DNA of 5,764 bases from Syntrophomonadaceae bacterium (GCA_012840625.1 DUSB01000150.1:1-5764), one strand, 5' to 3'; counted from the first letter of the stretch, positions 1 through 5,390 are shown. Numbers and translations: made by a program. Notes: generated from the letters alone by a model not told the origin.

Positions 1-117
1 ATACCGTACCGCTTGATAGAAGAGCGAGATCGATACATCGTCGTTGTCAGCAAGCAACGCCAAACCTCGGATTTATATCCACGCAGAACCGGAATTCCAG
101 CCAAGCGCCCACTTTGA
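1..117 (+). CDS. rsmG: RsmG (GidB) 16S rRNA methyltransferase, C-terminal fragment
   Basis: This is the last 38 codons of a gene that begins before the window, read in frame 1 and ending at TGA 115-117. The translated tail contains RYIVVVSKQR followed by YPRRTGIPAKRPL. The final YPRR.G.P.K.PL pattern is characteristic of the C-terminus of RsmG, the SAM-dependent enzyme that makes 7-methylguanosine in the 530 loop of 16S rRNA. The identification rests on this terminal motif and on position: rsmG (gidB) directly precedes noc in many Firmicutes. The catalytic Rossmann domain is outside the window. The stop lies 8 bases before the likely noc start, so the two genes are probably co-transcribed and translationally coupled. 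Confidence 0.9.
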   Translation: MPYRLIEERDRYIVVVSKQRQTSDLYPRRTGIPAKRPL

Positions 118-125
118 ATGGGGGG

Positions 126-977
126 ATGGTGGTGAGGCAAACCTGGGGAAAAAGGCTGTGCCGAGATAAGATCATAGAAATACCGCTGACTCAAATCAGC
201 ATAGGTCCCTGCCAGTCGCGCAGCTCGTTGGATGATGAGGATGGCCTTAGAGAACTGGCCATGTCCATACGGGCTTATGGAGTGATACAGCCGGTGCTGG
301 TACGGAAAGCAAAAAAAGGCTTCCAGTTAGTTACGGGTCAGCGCCGCTATAGAGCCTGCAAAATGATTGGGCTGAAAAGCATCCCCTGTATGGTGAAAAA
401 TATAGACGATTCCCAGATGACTGTCATTTCCTTGATAGAAAACCTGCAGAGAAAAGAACTTAGCTATTTTGAAGAAGCAGAAGCGTTCGGAAAATTAATG
501 GCCATTTATGGTATGAATCACGAAGAGCTGGCTCAGAAAACCGGTCACAGCGCTGCCTATATTAGCAATAAGCTTAGACTCTTACAGCTGCCGGATGAAG
601 TACGGGTTTTAATACTGCCGCATAAAATCAGCGAAAAACATGCCCGGTCACTGCTGCGATTAAGCTCTGTCGATATGCAAAAAGAAGTAGCACGCCTGAT
701 CTATCAGAACAGCTTGAGCCTGAAAGAAACGGAAGAATTGGTGAACAAACTCAGTGAGCACAATATTCCCGGGGAAAGGTATTCCACCGCCACATCCAAT
801 CATGTATCAATGATTATCCGTGATGTACGTATCTTTATCAATACTATTAAAGAGACTGTTAAGCGTGCTCAACAGACGGGAATTAATATGAGTGTTGCTG
901 AGCTGGATCGTGGTGATGAATATGAGATTATTATTCGCATTCCCAAGGTACGCAGTGCCAATAGAAATATTTCTTAA
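126..977 (+). CDS. noc: Noc-type ParB-family nucleoid occlusion protein, atypical CTP motif and specificity residues
   Basis: A 283-residue ParB/Noc protein. Noc binds dispersed chromosomal sites, loads as a CTP-dependent clamp, associates with membrane and prevents Z-ring assembly over the nucleoid. Seen here: a ParB N-terminal domain (about residues 17-110) with the box G71-QRRYRA and E105-NLQR; a helix-turn-helix (about 130-156); and a C-terminal dimerisation part with RDVRIFINTIK and EYEIIIRIPK. That tail resembles B. subtilis Noc rather than Spo0J, and the LGRGL ParA-activating segment is absent. The short N-terminus (MVVRQTWGKRLCR) could be a small amphipathic membrane anchor. The CTP box reads GQRR where family members normally have GERR. 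Residues equivalent to Caulobacter ParB 173/179/184/201 are Ala/Lys/Gln/Lys. The start is uncertain: ATG 126, GTG 129 and GTG 132 are all in frame, the only SD-like stretch is the G-run at 120-125 (best spaced for GTG 132), and TTG 114 has no SD. Confidence 0.87.
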   Translation: MVVRQTWGKRLCRDKIIEIPLTQISIGPCQSRSSLDDEDGLRELAMSIRAYGVIQPVLVRKAKKGFQLVTGQRRYRACKMIGLKSIPCMVKNIDDSQMTVISLIENLQRKELSYFEEAEAFGKLMAIYGMNHEELAQKTGHSAAYISNKLRLLQLPDEVRVLILPHKISEKHARSLLRLSSVDMQKEVARLIYQNSLSLKETEELVNKLSEHNIPGERYSTATSNHVSMIIRDVRIFINTIKETVKRAQQTGINMSVAELDRGDEYEIIIRIPKVRSANRNIS

Positions 978-1011
978 GTGCTGTGCTGCTTATTTTATAA
1001 AGAATGAAAGC

Positions 1012-1041
1012 AAAAAAAACGGCAGGATTTCCCTGCCGTTT
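1012..1041. terminator. Bidirectional rho-independent terminator between noc and gctB
   Basis: Perfect 10-bp stem AAACGGCAGG (1017-1026) / CCTGCCGTTT (1032-1041) with a 5-base loop. Read on the minus strand the stem runs into eight consecutive Ts (complement of the A-run 1012-1019), a strong terminator for gctAB, whose stop lies 8 bases upstream. On the plus strand it is followed by TTT and the T-rich stretch 1043-1050, so it can also end noc transcripts from the convergent side. Confidence 0.9.
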
Positions 1042-1048
1042 ACTTATT

Positions 1049-1825
1049 TTAGCCAGGCAAGCTGGTAAAAACACCCCGCGGATCAACCACCGTTCTGAGA
1101 GTAGTAAGAACCTCTTCACTTGGTGCTGCAATCATCTCCAGATCATCAGCCACCAGCAGCTCAAATCCAGTACAGGCCTGAGCAATTTCTACGGTCATAC
1201 CGGGATTGAGTCCTACCAGACGCATACGTTTACTCTCCGGTTCAAAATCATATACGCCCACCTGAGTTACCACCGCAATGGGTCCTCCTAAGAGACCGGC
1301 TTCTTTACGACTATTGCCGCCACTGAGATATCCCGGGGTAGTAAGAAAGTCTACTTTTTCAGGAAAGCGATCCGGGGTTTGCAGACCGACCAGGACGGAT
1401 TTTTCTGTTAGGGAACCGATATCATTTCCTCCACCGCTACCGGGCAGAATGGTTTTAGGGTTCTCATAGCTGCCTATAACCGAGGTGTTAACATTACCAT
1501 ACATGTCAAATTGAGCACCGCCCTGGAAAGCGATGTCCACATAACCAATGGCACACTGTCCGAAGGAAGTAGACATTTCCATCGACATAGGCGATTTCCG
1601 GTAGGTAAAGGGGCACCCTACAGACCATGGCATATCCCCTTCCAGTGGATCCTGGCCACCACTTTCGTATACCAGGGTTATGTTTTTAGCATGAGTTTTC
1701 TTGGCCAGCATACCTCCAACCATGGGAAGACCTGTACCCACATAAACAATTTGTTCATCCTCTATCAAAAGTGAGAGGTTATATGCAAGCATTTCCAGCG
1801 GATTTGCAGGTGCTATGTTGGTCAT
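1049..1825 (-). CDS. gctB: Glutaconate-type class I CoA-transferase, beta subunit
   Basis: A 258-residue beta subunit of a cytoplasmic two-subunit CoA-transferase of the glutaconate CoA-transferase group, close in length to Acidaminococcus GctB (about 266). These enzymes move CoA between a carboxylic acid and an acyl-CoA donor by a ping-pong mechanism using a glutamyl-CoA thioester. Seen: TLVYESGGQDP with Glu54, at the same number as the catalytic Glu54 of the Acidaminococcus beta subunit; QGGAQFDMYGNVNTS (101-115); and the glycine loop GSGGGNDIGS (129-138). Having Glu54 argues for a true transferase rather than an IpdAB-like ring-opening hydrolase, which lacks this residue. The ATG start is supported by AGGAGGG (complement of 1831-1837) 5 bases upstream. 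It lies 15 bases after gctA in the same operon and ends in the terminator shared with noc. The substrate cannot be read from sequence; glutaconate itself is only one possibility. Confidence 0.88.
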   Translation of the reverse strand: MTNIAPANPLEMLAYNLSLLIEDEQIVYVGTGLPMVGGMLAKKTHAKNITLVYESGGQDPLEGDMPWSVGCPFTYRKSPMSMEMSTSFGQCAIGYVDIAFQGGAQFDMYGNVNTSVIGSYENPKTILPGSGGGNDIGSLTEKSVLVGLQTPDRFPEKVDFLTTPGYLSGGNSRKEAGLLGGPIAVVTQVGVYDFEPESKRMRLVGLNPGMTVEIAQACTGFELLVADDLEMIAAPSEEVLTTLRTVVDPRGVFTSLPG

Positions 1826-1840
1826 TCTATCCCTCCTTGT

Positions 1841-2887
1841 CTAATCCCACTTGGGAATAACTTCATCGTAATCATAATCTGTCAGGCTGTCATCGGCAAT
1901 TAATTGGGCCGCTTCCATCAGCCTGCGATCGTGATCAATAACCCGAATGCCACCAGCTTTTTCAATCCATTCATATTGATCCTTGCAATTCATGATCCAT
2001 TCCTCCGTAAAGCTCATCACGTTTTCGTCTGTGACGGTGCCAATACGGATCAGGAATTCCCACCACTGTCTGTGCCAGAAATAGAATCCGGGACAGGCAC
2101 CTGGATAGGCTCCGTAAGGAAGTTCTACCACCGCATCTACATACCAGAAAGGAATCGCCGCAGAACTGTTATCACGGATGGTCATTTCAGGAACAATGCG
2201 TTCAGCGGTGATGATAACCTTACGGCAGGCTGAAGCCAGCGCAATGTCATTAATGGCAGGACCTTGAATAACGGCATTTCCGTAACGGTCTGCCTGCTGG
2301 CAGTGAACAATACAGACATCGGGGAATAAGGCCGGAATCATGCAGACGGGATCTTTATCTTTGCCTACCGGATTATCAATAACCTTTACATAGGGATTGT
2401 ATTTAACCATATCTGTTCCCAGCAGCTGCTTTGATCCTACACAGGGTACTCCTAGCTGGGCGGCTTTAAAACCTAAAGCCATAGAACCATGGCTCCATAA
2501 AGAATGAATTTCTGCTTTTTTATTTATAATGGCCCGGGAGAAATGTTTATCATTACCACGCATTTCTACCCCAACATAGGACAGGTGCACACCATCCATG
2601 CAGTCCCGGGCTATCATGTATGATACATTAGACATAGGGGAGCCAATCCCCTTAATATTCTTTTTTTGCTGGCGTACTATTTCAAAATATGCCTGTATGG
2701 GGCTTCTTACATAGGAAAAGCCTGTTTCACCCAGGATATCCCCATCCTGAACAAATTCGGCAATGGCATCCTTCAAGGGCATTCTTTTATCTCTTTTTGC
2801 TCTATCCTTACTAAGGTGGTATTCTCTTGCTCCTCTGAAGTCAACCAGCCTTTCCAGATGATCTACTTGATCATACTTATAAGTCAT
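1841..2887 (-). CDS. gctA: Glutaconate-type class I CoA-transferase, alpha subunit
   Basis: A 348-residue alpha subunit, partner of the adjacent gctB product. The alpha subunit contributes to CoA and acyl binding while the beta subunit supplies the catalytic Glu. Seen: an N-terminal Rossmann-like region with ILGETGFSYVRSPIQAY (51-67) and IKGIGSPMSN (78-87); the family pattern HCQQADRYGNAVIQGP (195-210); ITAERIVP (226-233); and VELPYGAYPGACPG (254-267), a block typical of GctA/IpdA-like proteins. It is about 28 residues longer than Acidaminococcus GctA (about 320), with an extended acidic C-terminus ending YDYDEVIPKWD. The ATG at 2887 has a strong SD (GGAGGAGGT, complement of 2896-2904) 8 bases upstream. 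It is first in a two-gene operon on the strand opposite to the flanking partition genes. Substrate specificity is not determinable; small fermentation or syntrophy acids are plausible by inference. Confidence 0.88.
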   Translation of the reverse strand: MTYKYDQVDHLERLVDFRGAREYHLSKDRAKRDKRMPLKDAIAEFVQDGDILGETGFSYVRSPIQAYFEIVRQQKKNIKGIGSPMSNVSYMIARDCMDGVHLSYVGVEMRGNDKHFSRAIINKKAEIHSLWSHGSMALGFKAAQLGVPCVGSKQLLGTDMVKYNPYVKVIDNPVGKDKDPVCMIPALFPDVCIVHCQQADRYGNAVIQGPAINDIALASACRKVIITAERIVPEMTIRDNSSAAIPFWYVDAVVELPYGAYPGACPGFYFWHRQWWEFLIRIGTVTDENVMSFTEEWIMNCKDQYEWIEKAGGIRVIDHDRRLMEAAQLIADDSLTDYDYDEVIPKWD

Positions 2888-2938
2888 TTAGCCTGACCTC
2901 CTCCGGTAATTAATTGATAGGCATTTGAAAAAGAGCAA
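2888..2938 (-). CDS. Possible 16-residue leader peptide upstream of gctA
   Basis: A TTG codon (complement of 2936-2938) lies 4 bases after the GGAGG of a full-strength Shine-Dalgarno and opens a short frame reading MLFFKCLSINYRRRSG. Its TAA stop (2888-2890) abuts the ATG of gctA, giving TAAATG. The gctA SD lies inside this frame, in the RRR codons, so translation of the leader could affect access to it. Against it: the TTG start, the short spacing and the minimal length. It may be chance, or the strong SD may have another role. No family match is recognised. Confidence 0.25.
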   Translation of the reverse strand: MLFFKCLSINYRRRSG

Positions 2939-2939
2939 T

Positions 2940-2949
2940 TCACCTCCTT
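2940..2949 (-). promoter_or_regulatory. Unusually strong Shine-Dalgarno not assigned to a known gene
   Basis: On the minus strand this reads AAGGAGGTGA, a 10-base perfect match to the anti-SD at the 3' end of 16S rRNA. It is stronger than the site serving gctA itself, yet it lies 52 bases upstream of the gctA ATG. The only well-placed start is the TTG of the putative leader peptide; the next ATG (MPIN, then stop) is 19 bases past the GGAGG and too distant. Confidence 0.55.
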
Positions 2950-3010
2950 AAGTAATAATTGATAAAGGTAAAAGGGAAACTTTTAGCTCCAAGCACAACC
3001 GGTATCAAAA

Positions 3011-3067
3011 GGCAATACTGTAAAAATATGGCGATACAATATTTATTATATATTGCTACAGGGTGCC
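3011..3067. repeat. Imperfect nested inverted repeat overlapping the gctAB promoter
   Basis: The outer arms GGCAATACTGTA (3011-3022) and TACAGGGTGCC (3057-3067) pair at GGCA/TGCC and CTGTA/TACAG around a small internal mismatch. The inner arms CAATAT (3037-3042) and ATATTG (3050-3055) are perfect. The structure covers the -10 element and spacer of the minus-strand promoter, so it could be a repressor operator or, in RNA, a 5' leader hairpin. AT-rich sequence makes short inner repeats likely by chance. Confidence 0.35.
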
Positions 3068-3073
3068 TTACAA
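3045..3073 (-). promoter_or_regulatory. Sigma-A-type promoter for gctAB
   Basis: Read on the minus strand: -35 TTGTAA (complement of 3068-3073), a 17-base spacer, and a perfect -10 TATAAT (complement of 3045-3050). Transcription would start near 3038 and leave a 5' leader of roughly 150 bases before gctA, which contains the strong SD and the putative leader frame. The -35 matches consensus at 4 of 6 positions. Confidence 0.6.
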
Positions 3074-3138
3074 GATATTTGCAAGAAAATTACGAAGATA
3101 TAGTTTATTAAGGAAAAAACCAAATTAATTAATATATT

Positions 3139-3166
3139 TTGATCAAATAGGTTCCATCTGTATACG
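3139..3166 (+). promoter_or_regulatory. Weak candidate promoter for soj-spo0J
   Basis: TTGATC (3139-3144), a 16-base spacer and TATACG (3161-3166) give 4/6 matches to each consensus hexamer. It is the best vegetative-type pair I could find upstream of soj, and would give a leader of about 200 bases. Because the gct operon separates soj from noc, soj needs its own promoter, but this particular assignment is weak. A TATAGAAT sequence at 3250-3257 is an alternative -10. Confidence 0.25.
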
Positions 3167-3331
3167 ACAAAATCAAAGCTATTGCAGCAGCCAAAAAAGT
3201 TAAATCGACTTAATTTATCGGTTATTGTTCAGGGTTTAAGAGTTATGCCTATAGAATAAATAGAGACTAACAAAATTTTAAGATGGTCTTTTTATCCAAC
3301 CAAATTGCTCCTAATTATGGTAACGTATTAG

Positions 3332-3366
3332 AAGGAGATTTTTTGCTTGGCTGGATGGAGAGGTGG
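3332..3366 (+). promoter_or_regulatory. Two candidate ribosome-binding sites for soj
   Basis: AAGGAG (3332-3337) is spaced 5 bases from an in-frame TTG (3343). AGGTGG (3361-3366) is spaced 6 bases from ATG 3373. The second start gives the standard Soj N-terminus MGKTIAVTNQKGG and is preferred. The first would add ten residues (translated LLGWMERWGL after the start convention), giving a Trp-rich extension not known in the family. The upstream SD is the stronger of the two, so a minor longer form cannot be excluded. Confidence 0.5.
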
Positions 3367-3372
3367 GGACTT

Positions 3373-4155
3373 ATGGGGAAGACCATAGCCGTAACAAATC
3401 AAAAAGGTGGCGTTGGTAAAACGACCACAGCGATTAATCTTTCCGCCTACATGGCAATTGAAGGGAAAAGAGTTCTACTGGTGGACTGTGACCCGCAGGG
3501 TAATGCCAGCAGCGGCCTAGGTTTAAATCGCAGACGTTTAAAGCATTGCCTATATGACCTGTTTATGGACCAGGCCGAGATCAGGCAGGTCATGCAAAAA
3601 ACCAAGATTGATGGCCTGGACGTTATTCCTTCTACTATACAGTTAGCAGGGGCAGAGGTAGAGCTAGCCTTAATCGATCAGCGAGAGCGCCGCCTGAAAG
3701 CGATATTGAGCAAGATTGTAGCTGATTATGACTATATCTTTTTAGACTGTCCTCCTTCACTGGGTCTGATGACAGTTAATGCCCTTGTTGCCGCAGATTC
3801 GGTGCTTATACCGCTGCAATGCGAATACTATGCCCTGGAAGGATTGAGCCAGTTAATGGATACCATTCAACTGGTCAAACGCAGAATGAATCATTCACTG
3901 CGTATAGAAGGAATTGTCTTTACTATGTTTGATGGACGGACCAATCTTTCCATACAGGTAGTGGAGGAAGTAAAAAGACATTTTCGCAATGATATCTATA
4001 CTACCATTATTCCTCGTAATGTAAGACTCAGTGAGGCCCCCAGTCATGGAAAGCCCATTGCAATTTATGATCCTCGCTCAAGGGGAGCGGAGGTTTATCA
4101 GGATTTGGCCAGGGAGGTTATGCAGCGTGACCAGGAAAGAAAGAGGACTAGGTAG
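3373..4155 (+). CDS. soj: Soj (ParA-type) chromosome-partitioning ATPase
   Basis: A 260-residue ParA/MinD-family ATPase that dimerises on nucleoid DNA with ATP and is stimulated by Spo0J-parS to drive origin segregation; in B. subtilis it also acts on DnaA and sporulation gene expression. Seen: deviant Walker A KGGVGKTT (11-18) with signature Lys11 and Lys16; Walker A' VDCDPQGNASSGLG (37-50) with catalytic Asp40; Walker B FLDCPPSLG with Asp125; CEYYALEGLSQL (150-161); DGRTN with Arg189 and RNVRLSEAPSHGKP with Arg218, the two arginines implicated in DNA binding in B. subtilis Soj. Numbering coincides with B. subtilis Soj, which supports ATG 3373 over ATG 3283, ATG 3355 and TTG 3343. The 3' end overlaps spo0J by 29 bases, so the pair is an operon. 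All key residues are intact. Confidence 0.95.
   Translation: MGKTIAVTNQKGGVGKTTTAINLSAYMAIEGKRVLLVDCDPQGNASSGLGLNRRRLKHCLYDLFMDQAEIRQVMQKTKIDGLDVIPSTIQLAGAEVELALIDQRERRLKAILSKIVADYDYIFLDCPPSLGLMTVNALVAADSVLIPLQCEYYALEGLSQLMDTIQLVKRRMNHSLRIEGIVFTMFDGRTNLSIQVVEEVKRHFRNDIYTTIIPRNVRLSEAPSHGKPIAIYDPRSRGAEVYQDLAREVMQRDQERKRTR
4112..4117 (+). promoter_or_regulatory. Ribosome-binding site that sets the spo0J GTG start
   Basis: GGGAGG inside the 3' end of soj lies 9 bases before GTG 4127. The resulting N-terminus MTRKERGLGRGLDALL matches the ParB pattern, whereas earlier in-frame starts would translate antisense-like filler from the soj frame. This site therefore decides the start and the 29-base soj-spo0J overlap. 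Confidence 0.75.
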
Positions 4156-4963
4156 AGGGCTGGATGCCCTTTTATCAAGTGTTGCTGGCGACGACAGCAA
4201 CATTGTCGAGCTGGATATAGATGAAATTATCCCCTGCCGAAGCCAGCCGCGAAAACAATTCAGCCAGAGCAGTTTAGAAGAATTGGCAGCTTCAATCCGC
4301 GAACATGGAATTCTGCAGCCAGTTCTGGTCCGGCAGCTAGATCAGGAATATGAGCTCATTGCTGGAGAACGCCGCTGGCGGGCGGCCAGAATAGCCGGCA
4401 TGCGTAATATACCCGCGCTTATCAAGGAATTAGATGATATGCAGGTAGCCGAGGTGGGTTTAATCGAAAACCTGCAGCGGGAGGACTTGAACATCGTGGA
4501 GGAGGCAGAAGCCTACCGGCAGATGATAGAACGCTATCAGTTTACCCAGGAAGAACTGGCTGCGAGAATCGGAAAAAGCAGGGCCCATATTGCCAATACC
4601 ATGAGGTTGTTAAACCTGCCACCGGAGGTTGTTGCCTTGCTGGAAGAAGGTAAGTTGAGCGCCGGGCATGCCCGTGCTTTGCTTGCCCTGGAAAGCAAAG
4701 AAGATCAGGTCCAGCAGGCCAGAGAGATTGCTGCCGGCAAAATGAGTGTACGGCAGGTGGAGAAAAAGATAAAAGAAAAAAGGAGCGGCCCCAAAAAGCG
4801 CCGAGAACTTGATCCTGATCTACGGTTGATACAGGATAAACTGGAGCAGTATTTTGGTACCAGGGTAGAAATCCAAACCCGAAATAAGGGTGGGGATATA
4901 ATAATTAACTATGCTGATGGGGAACAACTGGAGCGCCTGTTAGAATTGCTTGACCTGGCATAA
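4127..4963 (+). CDS. spo0J: Spo0J (ParB) centromere-binding CTPase
   Basis: A 278-residue ParB protein. It loads at parS, closes into a CTP-bound sliding clamp, recruits SMC to the origin and activates the Soj ATPase. Seen: N-terminal GLGRGLDALL (7-16), the ParA-activating segment; the ParB/CTPase domain (about 27-120) with G80-ERRWRA and E114-NLQR intact; the helix-turn-helix domain (about 139-165) with GKSRAHIANTMRLLNLP; and a C-terminal dimerisation domain (about 231-278) containing LIQDKLEQYFGTRVEI. Positions equivalent to Caulobacter ParB 173, 179 and 201 are Arg, Thr and Gly as in parS-binding ParBs (184 is Asn). GTG start with SD GGGAGG, overlapping soj. A perfect parS lies immediately downstream, which suits its binding specificity. 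Length is normal and no lesions are seen. Confidence 0.95.
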   Translation: MTRKERGLGRGLDALLSSVAGDDSNIVELDIDEIIPCRSQPRKQFSQSSLEELAASIREHGILQPVLVRQLDQEYELIAGERRWRAARIAGMRNIPALIKELDDMQVAEVGLIENLQREDLNIVEEAEAYRQMIERYQFTQEELAARIGKSRAHIANTMRLLNLPPEVVALLEEGKLSAGHARALLALESKEDQVQQAREIAAGKMSVRQVEKKIKEKRSGPKKRRELDPDLRLIQDKLEQYFGTRVEIQTRNKGGDIIINYADGEQLERLLELLDLA

Positions 4964-4968
4964 GCGGA

Positions 4969-4984
4969 TGTTTCACGTGAAACA
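4969..4984. promoter_or_regulatory. parS: parS centromere site
   Basis: TGTTTCACGTGAAACA is a perfect 16-bp palindrome and an exact match to the bacterial parS consensus. It lies 5 bases after the spo0J stop and 16 bases before the terminator stem, so it is also in the transcript's 3' untranslated region. It is the loading site for the Spo0J clamp; in B. subtilis one parS lies within spo0J itself, so origin-proximal placement is expected. Confidence 0.97.
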
Positions 4985-5000
4985 TTTTCATAAAATCTCT

Positions 5001-5028
5001 AAACCGCTTTTATAATAAGGCGGTTTTT
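5001..5028 (+). terminator. Rho-independent terminator of soj-spo0J
   Basis: Stem AAACCGCTTT (5001-5010) pairs with AAGGCGGTTT (5017-5026) over 10 positions including one G-U pair, with loop TATAAT, followed by further Ts in a TTTTT run (5024-5028). It ends the operon just after parS. Confidence 0.85.
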
Positions 5029-5068
5029 ATATGCTCAAAGCAGCAGACAAGGCGTGAAGGCTATTGTT

Positions 5069-5097
5069 ACCGACGAGAGAATATTTCTCTCGTCGGT
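5069..5097. repeat. Perfect 13-bp inverted repeat, 3-base loop
   Basis: Arms ACCGACGAGAGAA (5069-5081) and TTCTCTCGTCGGT (5085-5097) are exact reverse complements around TAT. No T-run follows on either strand, so it does not look like an intrinsic terminator. It lies 41 bases beyond the spo0J terminator. Confidence 0.9.
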
Positions 5098-5151
5098 TCC
5101 CGGCAATCGGTCTGTTAACCGCCGCGCTGTTTATCGAAACGGGTAGGAGGG

Positions 5152-5187
5152 CCCTGACTGTCAGCAGGCGCCTGCTGACAGTCAGGG
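5152..5187. repeat. Perfect 36-bp palindrome without loop
   Basis: CCCTGACTGTCAGCAGGC (5152-5169) is followed directly by its exact reverse complement (5170-5187). Flanking CGGGT (5140-5144) and ACCCG (5190-5194) can add an outer 5-bp stem after unpaired bases. The GC-rich loopless form could extrude as a cruciform or bind a dimeric protein. No T-run follows. Confidence 0.95.
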
Positions 5188-5344
5188 TAAACCCGATCCG
5201 GAAGCCGCAATAATAAAGTTCTGGGGATATGCGGAAATGATGACCTAAAAGAGAGATTTGGGCTGCAGCTGGAGTTTGCTGCGCGATAGTTAGTGTCGAG
5301 CAGAGGATTACCAGCAAGGAGAAGAAAGAAAAAGAAGCTGCCCG

Positions 5345-5390
5345 GGATAAGATCAAAAGCGCACCAGTGGGAGCGCTTTTGATCTTATCC
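5345..5390. repeat. Perfect 18-bp inverted repeat, 10-base spacer
   Basis: GGATAAGATCAAAAGCGC (5345-5362) pairs exactly with its reverse complement at 5373-5390 around ACCAGTGGGA. Neither side has a following T-tract. The arms are long and balanced like terminal repeats of a miniature element, but no internal sequence or target duplication supports that. Confidence 0.93.

Larger units (their letters stand above)
2891..3372. other. AT-rich divergent intergenic region between gctA and soj
   Basis: About 480 bases that separate the divergently transcribed gctA and soj. It contains the gctAB promoter, an inverted repeat around it, the gctA leader signals and the soj translation signals, all listed separately. 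An in-frame upstream extension of soj from ATG 3283 is open but lacks an SD and has no counterpart in the Soj family, so it is treated as untranslated. No tRNA, parS or Noc-type site was seen here. Confidence 0.7.

Noticed and set aside
763..778. TTCCCGGGGAA inside noc as a Noc-binding site
   Set aside because: It resembles ATTTCCCGGGAAAT but has an extra central G, which destroys the even-length symmetry, and the outer AT bases do not match.
1325..1338. CCCGGG-containing sequences in gctB, gctA and near 5341 as Noc sites
   Set aside because: Cores at about 1330, 2533, 2604 and 5341 lack the flanking ATTT/AAAT arms; they are ordinary coding or repeat sequence.
1004..1774. Several plus-strand open frames across gctB and gctA
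   Set aside because: They are antisense shadows of well-supported CoA-transferase genes with no SD and no family resemblance.
3230..3260. Sigma-H-type promoter for soj (AGGGTTT ... GAAT)
   Set aside because: The -10-like ATAGAATAA fits, but the -35 has G for A and lacks the preceding consensus bases, and the spacing is one base off; too weak to list as a feature.
3283..3372. Soj starting at ATG 3283 with a 30-residue extension
   Set aside because: No SD precedes it, the sequence is AT-rich intergenic in character, and the Soj family begins at MGK with residue numbering that then agrees with B. subtilis.
4031..4126. N-terminal extension of Spo0J within soj
   Set aside because: The residues before GTG 4127 are the shifted reading of conserved soj codons; the ParB LGRGL N-terminus and the SD both point to 4127.
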